DNA from: Deinococcus sp. Marseille-Q6407
GTDB taxonomy: Bacteria > Deinococcota > Deinococci > Deinococcales > Deinococcaceae
DNA: 64,000 nucleotides
Assembly: GCF_946848805.1 (NCBI RefSeq)
Contig: NZ_CAMPFU010000003.1
Coordinates: 1-64,000 of the forward strand
Reading direction: 5' to 3'
Below, piece by piece: positions 10,987 to 21,700 of this stretch; positions within the stretch are counted from its first letter, which is position 1; every line of letters starts with the position of its first letter. The position numbers and the translations under genes were made by a program. A model generated the notes under the pieces. It worked only from the letters and a program-made list of their open reading frames with translations. It was not told the origin of the DNA and did not search any database.

Positions 10987-11286
10987 ATGGCAGAGAAAAA
11001 TATTGACCGCATGCTGGACATGACGGACAGCAAATACCGCCTGTCGGTGATCACCGCCAAGCGTGCGCTGCAGCTGAGCGCCGGTGCGCCCAGCGTGCTG
11101 CCCGCCGACCAGAAAGCCAAGATTCACAACGTGGTGACCCTGGCGATGCGCGAGCTGGCGACCGGCCAGCTGACCACCGGCCAGGAACTGATCGACGAAC
11201 AGCGCTTTTTTCAGGACTACCAGCGCCAGCGCCAGATCGAACTGCAAAAGCAGCTGACCGCCGAGCGCGAACGCGAACGCGACTGA
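10987..11286 (+). CDS. rpoZ: DNA-directed RNA polymerase omega subunit
   Basis: The 99-residue protein has the omega signature: N-terminal IDRMLDMTDSKYRLSVITAKRALQL, then KIHNVVTLAMRELATGQL. Omega wraps the C-terminal tail of beta-prime and helps assemble the core enzyme. The frame is open far upstream, but GAGGAG 7 nt before this ATG and the family length fix the start at 10987. The C-terminus is charged and helical (ending ERERERD). Its only close neighbour is the divergent arsR gene. A strong terminator follows at once. Confidence 0.93.
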   Translation: MAEKNIDRMLDMTDSKYRLSVITAKRALQLSAGAPSVLPADQKAKIHNVVTLAMRELATGQLTTGQELIDEQRFFQDYQRQRQIELQKQLTAERERERD

Positions 11287-11311
11287 GTCCCACTCAACCT
11301 ATAGGACTATA

Positions 11312-11349
11312 GGGCCCCGCCGAATCCCCGGCGTGGGTCCTGTTTTTTT
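11312..11349 (+). terminator. Intrinsic terminator of rpoZ
   Basis: GGGCCCCGCCG pairs with CGGCGTGGGTCC (one bulged T, one G-U), followed by TGTTTTTTT. Confidence 0.85.
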
Positions 11350-11383
11350 GCCGGGTCAGGTTCTTGCTCTGCTGGGGCGGCAG

Positions 11384-11855
<472 letters not shown>

Positions 11856-11863
<8 letters not shown>

Positions 11864-12344
11864 CGGCACGCACCAGCAGCACGGTGGCCCGCGCCTGCAC
11901 ATGGTCCGGGGCGAGGCCCTCGGAGGTCTTGAAGCTGAGGCCCACCTCGGCGGGGGCCAGCCCACACAGCCGCGCCACGTTTGCGGCGATGTCGGCCCGC
12001 AGCGGCCCCAGCTTAGGCCGGTCCAGCGTGACCACCAGCGCCAGGTTGCCCAGCGCGTAGCCACGCTCCCGCACGATGTCCAGCACCCGGCTCACGATGC
12101 GGGCCGAGTCGAGGTCCTTCCAGGCAGCGTCGGTATCGGGGAAATACTGGCCGATGTCGCCGGCCGCCACGCCGCTCAGCAGGGCGTCGGCCAGGGTGTG
12201 CAGAATCACGTCGCCGTCGCTGTGGGCTTCGGCGCCGCGCTCTGACGGCACCGTTACGCCGCCCAGCACCAGCGGGTGCCCGGCGCCGAGACGGTGGGCG
12301 TCTTCGCCATAGCCCACGCGGAAAGGAAGGGAGGAAGAAGTCAT
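11856..12344 (-). CDS. ispF: 2-C-methyl-D-erythritol 2,4-cyclodiphosphate synthase
   Basis: The 162-residue protein matches IspF along its length: [10 protein letters not shown] (zinc-binding Asp and His), [17 protein letters not shown] (second zinc His), [14 protein letters not shown], and the C-terminal [10 protein letters not shown]. It makes the cyclodiphosphate of the MEP pathway from CDP-ME-2-phosphate. IspD and IspE, the two preceding enzymes, are encoded about 50 kb away at the other end of the window. The ATG at 12344 is preceded by the -10 box TAGAAT with a 7-nt gap, so the mRNA is probably leaderless. It overlaps trmL. Confidence 0.97.
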
Positions 12345-12351
12345 GCCCAGG

Positions 12352-12357
12352 ATTCTA
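12352..12357 (-). promoter_or_regulatory. -10 box of leaderless ispF
   Basis: TAGAAT ends 7 nt before the ATG and there is no ribosome site. The 296 bp from 12345 to 12640 otherwise contain no gene. Confidence 0.65.
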
Positions 12358-12625
12358 GAGCAGGTGTCTTCCCGGCCACTGGCCCGCACCCGTTCACCAC
12401 GGTCATCGCCACCCAGCGAAGAACAGAAAGTGATTTCTGAGGGGTTTTTCCTCCGGGGACAGTCTCCGGGAGCAAAGACCCCTGGAACACAGAAAAGCCC
12501 GGCTGGGCGGCCAATGTGACCCGCGTCAGGCTGCCTAAGGACTCGGTCAGCCTGGGGGGCAAGCAGCAGAGGAAGCCCTCCAGCACGGCGCCGGCAGATG
12601 GCGAGTTTTTCACTGCCGCTTCCCC

Positions 12626-12631
12626 TAGAAT
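12626..12631 (+). promoter_or_regulatory. -10 box of the tamB transcript
   Basis: TAGAAT, 9 nt before the ATG of the small upstream ORF and 65 nt before the tamB ATG. No clear -35. Confidence 0.5.
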
Positions 12632-12640
12632 ACGGGTCAG

Positions 12641-12700
12641 ATGTGGTCTAAGTGGTACCACAATTCGCTGCGCGCAGGACACGGGGAGGGGCGGGCATGA
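12641..12700 (+). CDS. 19-codon upstream ORF coupled to tamB
   Basis: An ATG 9 nt after the -10 box opens a 19-codon frame beginning [13 protein letters not shown] and ending with a TGA that overlaps the tamB ATG (ATGA). It is placed to be read first on a near-leaderless mRNA and to hand ribosomes to tamB. The GGGGAGG tamB ribosome site lies within it. Whether the peptide is made is unknown. Confidence 0.4.
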   Translation: MWSKWYHNSLRAGHGEGRA

Positions 12701-15700
12701 GCCGGGCGACCGGCCAGCCCGCTCCCGTTCCCTCTGCTCCTGCGTCCCGGCCACGCTCGCGCTGGCAGGCCGCCGGGCTGACAGCCGCCATGGTGGCGTT
12801 GCTGCTGGCTTTTCTGGCCGCCTACGCGCCGGCGATGCTGGGCCGCTGGATTCTGCTGCGCGTGACCGAGGATGTCCGCGCCGAGCGGGTCGGCGGGCCG
12901 CTGTGGAACCCGGTGCTGTACGGCACCCGGGTCAAGCTGCCCGGCATCACCGCCCGGGCTGAACGTCTGGGCGTGGGCCTGGACGGGTTCGACTTCCGGC
13001 GGCGGGTGCTGTATGTCTCGGTAGACCTGCGCGGCGCCGAAGTGGGGCTGGAGCTGGCCCGGCTGCTGGGGCAGGGCCAGCAGACCGTCACCACCCAGGA
13101 AGGCTGGAAAGTGCAGGTGCGGCAGGTCACCGTATCCGACGCAGCGCTGAAGGTGAACGGCCAGGAAGCCAGCGTGCCCGACGGTACTTTTCAGGTGACC
13201 CAGGCCCGCGACGGCGGTCTGATGGCCCAGGGACAGACCGCAGACGGCCACCTGAGTGCCCATCTGCGCTTCCGGCAGGCACCCAGCGGCACCGAGTACG
13301 TGACGGCTTTCCAGGCCGACGCCCGGGTGCTGCGCCACTACTGGGAAGGCGTGCAGGGCGGCACCCTGACCGGCGAGTATGTGCTGGGCCAGGGGCCGGT
13401 ACAGGGCCACGTGGAGCTGAGTGACGGCAGCGTGCAGGCGCCCGGCGCCGATTGGGCCGTGATCACCAGTGTCAGCGGCGCGGCCACCCAGAACGGCAAC
13501 GTGATCCGGGTGAACCTGAGCGGCGAGGGCTACGGCAAGCCGGTCACCGCCACGGCCGATGTGAATCTGGCCGCCAAGCAGTGGCAAGCCCGGCTGAACG
13601 CCGCTCCGCAGCTCTCGGCGCTGGCCAGTGCCCTGGACACCAGCGGCGAAGGCAACGCGACCCTGACCGCTCTGGCCCACAACGTCGGCCCCGGCTGGCA
13701 GGGAGTCGAAGTGCAGGCCCGCGCCAGCAGCCCAGAAGGCAAGCTGGCCGGTATTCCCTTTCAGCGGCTGGCGATGGGCTACAGCTACCTCAAGCGCAGC
13801 CCGGAGAAAGGCGCGGCCCCGGAAGTCAACCGCTGGACCCTGGGGGCCGACACGGCGCTGCTGGGCGAGCGGCAGCGGCTGGACGGTTTTTGGAACTTCG
13901 GGCGCACTGGGCGGCTGAACTGGCGCGGCGAACTGCTGAAGGCCCCGCTGGACCTAAGCGCCGCCATTGCCCGCAAGACGCTGGAAGGCCGGCCGGCCGA
14001 CTTCGCCACCCTGAGCGGTGCGGCGCTGAACGGGCCGGCACAGGGCCGGGTGGCCCTCTCGGGCAAAGTGATCGAGGTGAGGCTGAACCCCGAGCTCGAC
14101 AGCCTCAGCGGAGCGCTGGCGCTTTCGGGGCGGGCCGGCGACCTGACATTGCAGGCCAGCGGCGTGCAGGCGGCCGGCTTCCCGCTGGAGGGCCAGGCCC
14201 ACTTCAGCGAGGCCGGCACGGAGGCGAGTCTCCGGCAGCCGGACGGCGGCTCACTGGAACTGGCGCTGAACCCGGACTGGCGCGGCCGCTGGACGGCCCG
14301 GAGCCTCAGCGGGCGCGGCGTCACGCTGGACGGCCAGGGCCAGCTGGACGTGCGGGCCGCCGGTCTCAGCGGGCAGCTGAAAGCGAGCAGCGGGCTGCTG
14401 GCAGAAACCCTCAGCGGGCCGCTCAACCTGAACTGGCAACAGCGCACCGGCCGCTGGGACGCGGGCGACCAGAGCCTACGCTGGCACGGCGAGCGTCTGC
14501 TGCTGGGGCTGCATGACCTGCGCCTGCAAAGCGGCGTGCGGCTAGACGGCGCCCTGAACGCCAGCCTGGGGCTGGATGACCTGCGCGGCACCCTGCGCGG
14601 CCAGGGGCAGGGCTTTCAGGTCACGGCGACCGGCGAGGGCGACCGGGTCCGCTGGCAGGGCGAATTGGGCGAGGATAACCGGCGCCGGGTGGCCCTCAGC
14701 GGCGTGACTGCGCTGGAGGATGGCTTCGCCACTCAGGCGGCCCTCAGCGGCGCCGATGTCAGCGCCGACCTGCGGGTGCAGAACGACAACGGTCTGCGCT
14801 TTGACTTTGACCTGCGCACCGCCGAGGAGCGGGCCAGCGGCAGCATCAGCGGGGACCGCTGGGACGCCCGCGGCCGGGTGGACCTGGCAGCGCTCCAACC
14901 GGTGGTGCGCGGCGTGCTGGGCCCCAGTTCACCACTGGCGGACCTGAGCGGCCGCCTGGACCTGAATCTGGCCGGCCTGGGCGGCACCGCGCGGGTCGAA
15001 GCGCGGGCGCAGGGCGTGGCCCTGGCCGGCACGCTGCGCCGCCGCAGTGGCGTGGTCAGCGCCGAGAACCTGCGGGCCAGCGGCGGGCAGAGCGGTCCGC
15101 TGGCCGGATTTCAGGCTGTTGCCAGCGGTGAAGTGTACCCGGACGTGAACCTGCGGGGCCCGGTCACGCTGGGCCGGCTGGGCTCCTTCGGCGGGCTGGC
15201 CGGGCAAACCCTGCAGGGCCGGCTGTACGGAGACTACGGGCATCTGCAAGCAGCCCTGAACGGCCGCACCGCCCCGCTGAGCGTGAGCGGCGTGCAGCTG
15301 CCGGCCCAGAACCTGGCGCTGAGCGGCCGCCTGACCCCGGCGCTGGACCTCGCTGGCCGCTGGGGAGCGCTGGACCTGCGCTACCGCGCGGGCGGCCTGC
15401 TGAGCGTGAGCGGCCAGCAGGCCCTCACCGTACGGGGCCGCGCCGCGACGGTGCAGGGCAGCGCCAGCTGGGGCCCCGGCTGGCAGGGCCGCGCCGACCT
15501 GCAGGGCCGCACCGCCGATGGATACGCCGTCAGCGCCCGGGGGCCGTGGAACACCCTGCGCGTCACCGCCTCGCACCCGGATGGCCTGCGGGCAGCCGGC
15601 ACAGTCAATGCCCCCCGGCAGGGCTACGATCTGGCCGTTTCGGGCCGCGCCCAGGGCTTCGGGGTGCAGGGCCGGGTGCGCGGGCAGGGCCTTCAGCCTC

Positions 15701-18700
15701 ACGGCGACCTGACCCTGACCGACAGCCAGGGCGGCCGCGCCTTCCTGACCCTGAACGGCCTGGACAACCTGCGCCTGCGGGCCGAGTCGCTGCGGCTGGG
15801 CGGCCAGAGCTTCAGCGGCACCCTGCGCAGCGTGAACGGCCTGACCGACGGCCAGCTGGTTACCAGCGTGAGTGGACAGACCCTACGCCTGCAGGCCACC
15901 CGCGGCCGGGTCAACGTAACCGGAATGCTGGCCGGCCACACCCTGCAGGCCAGTGGGCTGCTGCGGCTGCCCGGCGCCGGCAGTGCGCTGCGCCTAAGCG
16001 GGCTGAAATTGAACGTGAACGGCCCTTACCTGACGGTGCAGGCCAGCGGGTCGCTGGAGCGGCTACGCGGAAACGTCACCCTGAAAGCCCAGCAGTTTGG
16101 GGCCGGTGACGCCGCCCTGATCGTGCCGCAGCAGACGCTACCCCTCAGCGCCAGCCTCAGCCCGCTGCAGGTCAGCGTGGGCGGCCTGACCTACGCCGGC
16201 GGCCGCTGGAACGGCAACGCGGCGCTGAGCTATCTGGTCCGTACCCGGGGCGCGGCCGCACAGACGGCGCGGGGCGGACAAGTGCAGCTGCTGGGCGGCG
16301 GCTTCGGCCGGCTGAGCGCCCTATCAAGCGGCGCCCTGTCGGGCCGGGTGGCACTGCTGCCGTCTATCCGTGGTACCCTCAGCGCCGATGCCGCCCTGCT
16401 GCGCCCGCTGCTGCCGGCCGGGGCAGTGCAGGGCCTGCAAGGCAGGCGGGTCCAGGCGGTTTTTACCGCTCAGGGCGCCCGCATCACCACGCCCGGAGTG
16501 CAGTACCGCAGGCAGGCGCTGGGGCTGAACGCACAGCTGGACTGGCGCCGGGGCTTCGGGCTGAACCAGTTGCAGGCCAGCGGCGTGCTGGCCAATGGCC
16601 GCTCCCGCCTGCCGTTCCAGCTGCGCGGCGGCCTCTTGAGCCTCAGTGGTGCCAGTGTGGACGTGCGTGACGTGCGCCCCTTCGTGGACCGCGGCATTCC
16701 GCTGCCGGTCAGCGGGACTTTCCAGGGTGACCTGAGCGTCACAGATTTGGCCCACTTCGACCTGCGGCGCGTGCGGGCCAATGGTGTGCTGGCCTCAGGC
16801 CGCTCACGCGCACCCCTGACCCTGCGCGGCGGCGCCCTGAACATCCGTGGCGCCAGCGTGGACGTGCGCGACGCCCGACCGTTGGTCGAACAGAAACTGC
16901 CGGCCAGCGGCACCTTCCAGGGCGACCTGTACGTGCCGGACCTGGCTCAGGTCAGCCTGAACACGCTTTCGCTGCGCGGCACCCTGATTTCGGGTCATTC
17001 GCGCTCGCCGCTCACGCTGCGGGGCGGCACTCTCTCGCTGAAAAATGCCCTGCTAGACGTGCGCGACGTGCGGGCGCTGGTGGACGAAGCCACCCGCCTG
17101 CCCGGCAACGGCACTTTCCGTGGCGACCTCAGCGTCACCGACCTGGGCCACTTCAGCCTGACCCGGGTCAAGGCACGCGGCGTGCTGGCTTCCGGCAACT
17201 CGCGGGCCCCGCTGACCCTCTGGCGGGGGGCGCTGCGCATCCGGCAGGGGCTGCTGGACGTGCGCGACCTGAAGGTGCTGGTGGACGACCCCGCCTCGCT
17301 GCCGGCCCGCGGCACCTTTCAGGGCAACCTATACGTGCCGGACCTGAACAATTTCGACCTGCAACACGTGCAGGCGAGCGGCGTGCTGGCTTCCGGCAAC
17401 TCGCGGGCCCCGCTGACGATTGCCAACGACACCCTGCGCATCAGCAGCGGGGTAGTGGACGTGAACGACGTGCGCCGCTGGATTCGGCTGGACCTGCCGC
17501 CCAGCGCCGTGTACCGGGGAGACCTGTTTCTGCGCAACCTGGGCAGCTTCGACGCCCGGAACCTGCGCCTCAGCGGCCTGCTGACCTCGGGCAGGTCGCG
17601 GGCGCCGCTGACTTACGCAGGCGGCACCCTGAAAGTGCGCGGCGGGCAGCTGGACGCCCGCGACATGCGCTGGCTGAAGCTGAAGTTCCAGCTGCCCCGC
17701 AGCGGCACTTTCAGCGGCGACCTGACCGTGAACGACCTGCCCAACTTCCGGGTCGAGCAGGTACGGGCCCGTGGCCTGCTGATCACCGGCAGCTCGCGGC
17801 TGCCGCTCACGCTGGCCAGCCGGGCGCTGACCGTGCGCGGTGGGCAGCTGGACCTGGCCGACCTGCGGCCCTATTTCGACCTGCCGGCCCGTGGCGTGCT
17901 GCGCGGCGACCTCTATCTGCCCGATGTGACAGCGCCCAGCCTGGACAGCGCCCGCGCCGACCTAATCACCACCAACCTAAGCGCCACCGAGCTGGACGCC
18001 ACCACGGCCAGCGGCCGGGTGCGGGTGCGCGGTGGGCAGCTGTGGGCCGATGTGAGCGGACAGCTGCAGGGCACGCCGCTCACCCTGCGCGGCGACGTGT
18101 ACCCGCGCGCGGCGGCCACCCTCCAGACCGGCGACCTGACCGCCCGCCTAAGCGGCCGCGCCGAGGGCACCCTCAACCTGACCGCCAGCGGCAGTTATCA
18201 GGGCCGCGCTGTGGCGCTGCAGGGCCGGCTAGACGGCCTGCTGGCTGGGAGCGGCCGCCCCGCCCGCGCCACGGTGGCCGGCACGGTAAGCGGCGCCCAG
18301 CTGGACCTGACCCTGGACGGCGCCGCCCGCCGCCGCTGGCAGGACTGGCGCGTCAGCGGCTCGCTGCTGGTGCCGGACGCCCGCACCCTGGACCCCCGGC
18401 TGAGCGGAAACCTCAGCGGCAGCGTGGGCGGGACCCTGGGCCGCGCCCGGCTGAACGTGACCGGCCGGGTGAACGACGTGGCCCTAAATGTGCCGGCCAC
18501 CTTTGCCGGCGGCGAACTGCGGGTACAGCAGGCCCGCGCCACCTCAGCGCAGCTGGGCAGCGCCAGCCTCAGCGGGCTGGCCTATCCGCGCCTGAACCTG
18601 AGCGGCGCGGCCGAGCTGCGCGGCGACCTGGCCGGCCGCTATGACCTGAAAGTGGGCGGCACGCCCGCTGCCCCCACCGCCCGGCTGAACGGACAGCTGG

Positions 18701-21700
18701 CCGGCGAACGCGGCAGCGCGCACCCCAGCGGACTGAATATCGGCGGCACCGGGGTCAGTGCTGCCCTGCAAGATGGGCGTTGGCAGGCGCAGCTGTCGGG
18801 GCCAGCAGTGCGCGGCACCCTGCGCGGCGTGCTGAATGGGCAGGTGGTCGGCCAGCCCACCCCGCTGGGCCTGCAAAGCGCCGACCTGAACCTGAACGCC
18901 CGCTACCGCCGCGAAGAAGACGACCTGGCCCTGACCGGCCCGCTGGCCTGGAACGCCCAGGGCTGGCGCGGCGACCTGAAGGTGCGCGGCACCCTGCGCG
19001 GCGAAACTCTCAGCGCACAGGCCACAGGCGCCGGTCCCCTCAGCGTGACCGCCCGGCTAGGCGACGCCTCGCTGCGAGCCCAACTGGCGCCGCTGGCCCC
19101 GCTGCGCCCGGATGGCTGGGTGGCGCTGGACCGCTGGGACATTGGCGCCCTGTGGCAGCGCCCGGACCAGCTGCGCCTGACCGGCCGCGCCGACCTGGGC
19201 GGCCCCGATTGGCAGAGCGTGCAGGCCCGGCTGAGCGGCCGGCTGGACGACGTGACCGGCGAACTGAACAGCACTCTCAGCGGCAGCTGGAATGCGCAGC
19301 AGGGCGGCCGCTTCCGCCTGAGCGGCCCCCGGATAGAAGCGTCCGGCACCCTGGCGGACGGCCGCTATGCCGCCGACGCCCGGCTGGGCAGCGGCCCGGA
19401 CGCACAGCCGGTGGGCCTGGCCCGGCTGCTGCCGCCCGAGTGGGGCCTGGACTCCCTCAAAGCGTCGGGCACCCTCAGCGTGCGTGGCCGGACCGCCGGA
19501 GGCGCGGGCATCGAGCAGCTGGAAGCCAGCGGCCTGGAAATCAGTGGCCAGCAGCGGGACGCCGGGCCTTTTACCCTCTACGGCCGGGCGCGTTACCTGC
19601 CGCAGCAAAAGATGCTGGACGCCGCGCTGGCCGGCGGCTACGGGGGCGGGGTCTTCCGGATCGGGGGCACGCTGCCGCAGGGACTGAATGTGCAGGTGGC
19701 GAACGTGTCGCTGGCGCAGTTCGGCGGCGAGAGCTTCAACCCGGGCCGCCTGAACGGCGCAGCCACCCTGCGGGGCCCGCTGGACCGCGCAGCGCTGGAA
19801 GGCCGCTTCTGGACCGCCGGCGGCGACGCGGACGCCCGGCTGGACCTGCTGGGCCGCCTGGACGATCCGCGCCTCCAAGCACAAGTTGACCTGAAGGGCG
19901 AACGCAGCGGACAGCTGAATCTGAGCGCGCGTGACTTTGACCTGCCGCACCGCAGCTTCAGCGCCGAGCTGAGCGGGCAGGTGCGCCAGGGCGACACCAG
20001 CGCCAACCTGAACCTGCGGGGCCGCTGGCCGGCGCTGGGCGGCGAGGTGCAGCTGCAGTCGCCGGCGCTGGCCGGGCCGGTCACCCTGCGCGGGCAGGGC
20101 GGACAGTTCACGCTGTTCGGCCCCGCCACCCAAAGTTCATCTGTCCAGAATTCGTCTGTCCAGGGTTCGTCTGCCCAGGGCGCGGCGGCACAGGCCAGCA
20201 GCGGCACGGTGCAGCTGAGCCCCGGCGAGGGCTGGCTGCCCAAGCTGAGCGCCCAGGCTAACATCAACCCGCTGACCTTCTTTGCGGCGACTTCCGGTGC
20301 CAGCGGCGAGGCCCGGCTGCAACTGAATGCCGGCGGCGAGCTGAACGCCCTGACCGTGCAGGGCAGCCTGAACGCGCCCGAGGTCAGCCTGGGCGGCGTC
20401 ACGGTGCGCGGTCTGGGTGGCACTTTCGGCGGCTCGCTGGCAGACGGGGTGCAGGGCCTCAGCGGCACCTTGACCCAGGCAGCTGCGCCCCAGAATGCAG
20501 CGCAGGGTCCAGCAGCCGGCAGCGGCCAGGTGGGCACCCTGGCCGCTGGGCGGCTGACTCTTAGCGGCCTGACTGCCAGTGCGGCCGGGGCACAGCTGGC
20601 GGTCAGCGGTCCGGTGAACCTTAGCCCGCTTACCGCCGACCTGACCGCCACTGCCAGCGGCAACCTGTCGGGGCAGCTGCGCCTAAACTACGCTGGCAAC
20701 GCCCTGAGCGCCAACGGCGCCCTGGAAGGCCTGGGCTACCGCGCCGCGCTGGACGTGCGGGGTTCGCAGGCAAGTGGCTGGAGCGGCACCGTCACCGCCC
20801 GCGACAACGAGGGCGCCACCGAGGTGCTGACCACCCCGGCCAATCTAACCGTCAGCGGCCCCTGGAACAGCCCACGGCTGAACGGTCCCCTGGGCCTGCT
20901 GGGCGCTGGCGCCGCCCTGAACGCCACCAACGCCGGCACCACCCTGACCTTCTCCGACGGCGTGGTGGCCCGGGGCAGTGGGCAGCTGCAGGTGGCCCCG
21001 GACCCGGCCGGCGTGTGGCGCTGGACCGGCAGCGCGCAGGTGGATGGCCCCCGGATGCGGGTCAGCCTGACGCCGCGTGGGCCACTGGCCGACCCGGACG
21101 TCGGCGTGTCGGCCGGGCGCGGCAGCTGGCAGGCCAGCGGCTCGGTCAGCCGCGAGAATGGCCGGCTGGACATCAGCGACGGCGAGCGGCGCGGGCAGCT
21201 GAGCTGGCAGGGCCAAGCTGTGACCGCCGACCTGCCGGGGCTGGACCTGGCCGGGCTGCGCTGGCGGGGCCTCTCCGGCCGCCTGACTGCCCAGGGCCGT
21301 GTGGACCTGAGCAGCGACGGCAGCGGCAGCAGCAATGCTGACGGCGGGGCCCTCCCCTTCCGCATCGAGGGGTTGCGGTCGCCCTGGCGGGTGGACGCCC
21401 TCAACCTGCCGCTGGCCGGCGACGTGAACGGCACCCTGCGGCTGGCCGGCGGCCGGCTGGCGGCCCAGGCCCAGGCCCGGCTGGGCACCCAGGGCAGCGC
21501 CCAGGGCCAGGCCACGCTCTCGGCCACCCAGCAACCAGGCGGGCAGTGGTTCGGCCGACTGCAGGGCCAGCTGCGGCAGGATGAAGGCACCCTCAGCGCC
21601 GACCTGCGTTCGGACGCGGCCGGCCTGAGCGGGCAGGTCAAGTCCAGCGGCTACCCGGTCAAGCTGGCCGAACAGACCCTGGCGCTGAACGGCACGGCCG

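Noticed and set aside
12652..12696. GTG at 12652 as tamB start
   Set aside because: No ribosome site before it; the ATG at 12697 has GGGGAGG and overlaps the small ORF's stop.
16570..17940. Mobile or CRISPR-like repeats
   Set aside because: Repeats are in frame within one gene and encode a repeated protein unit.
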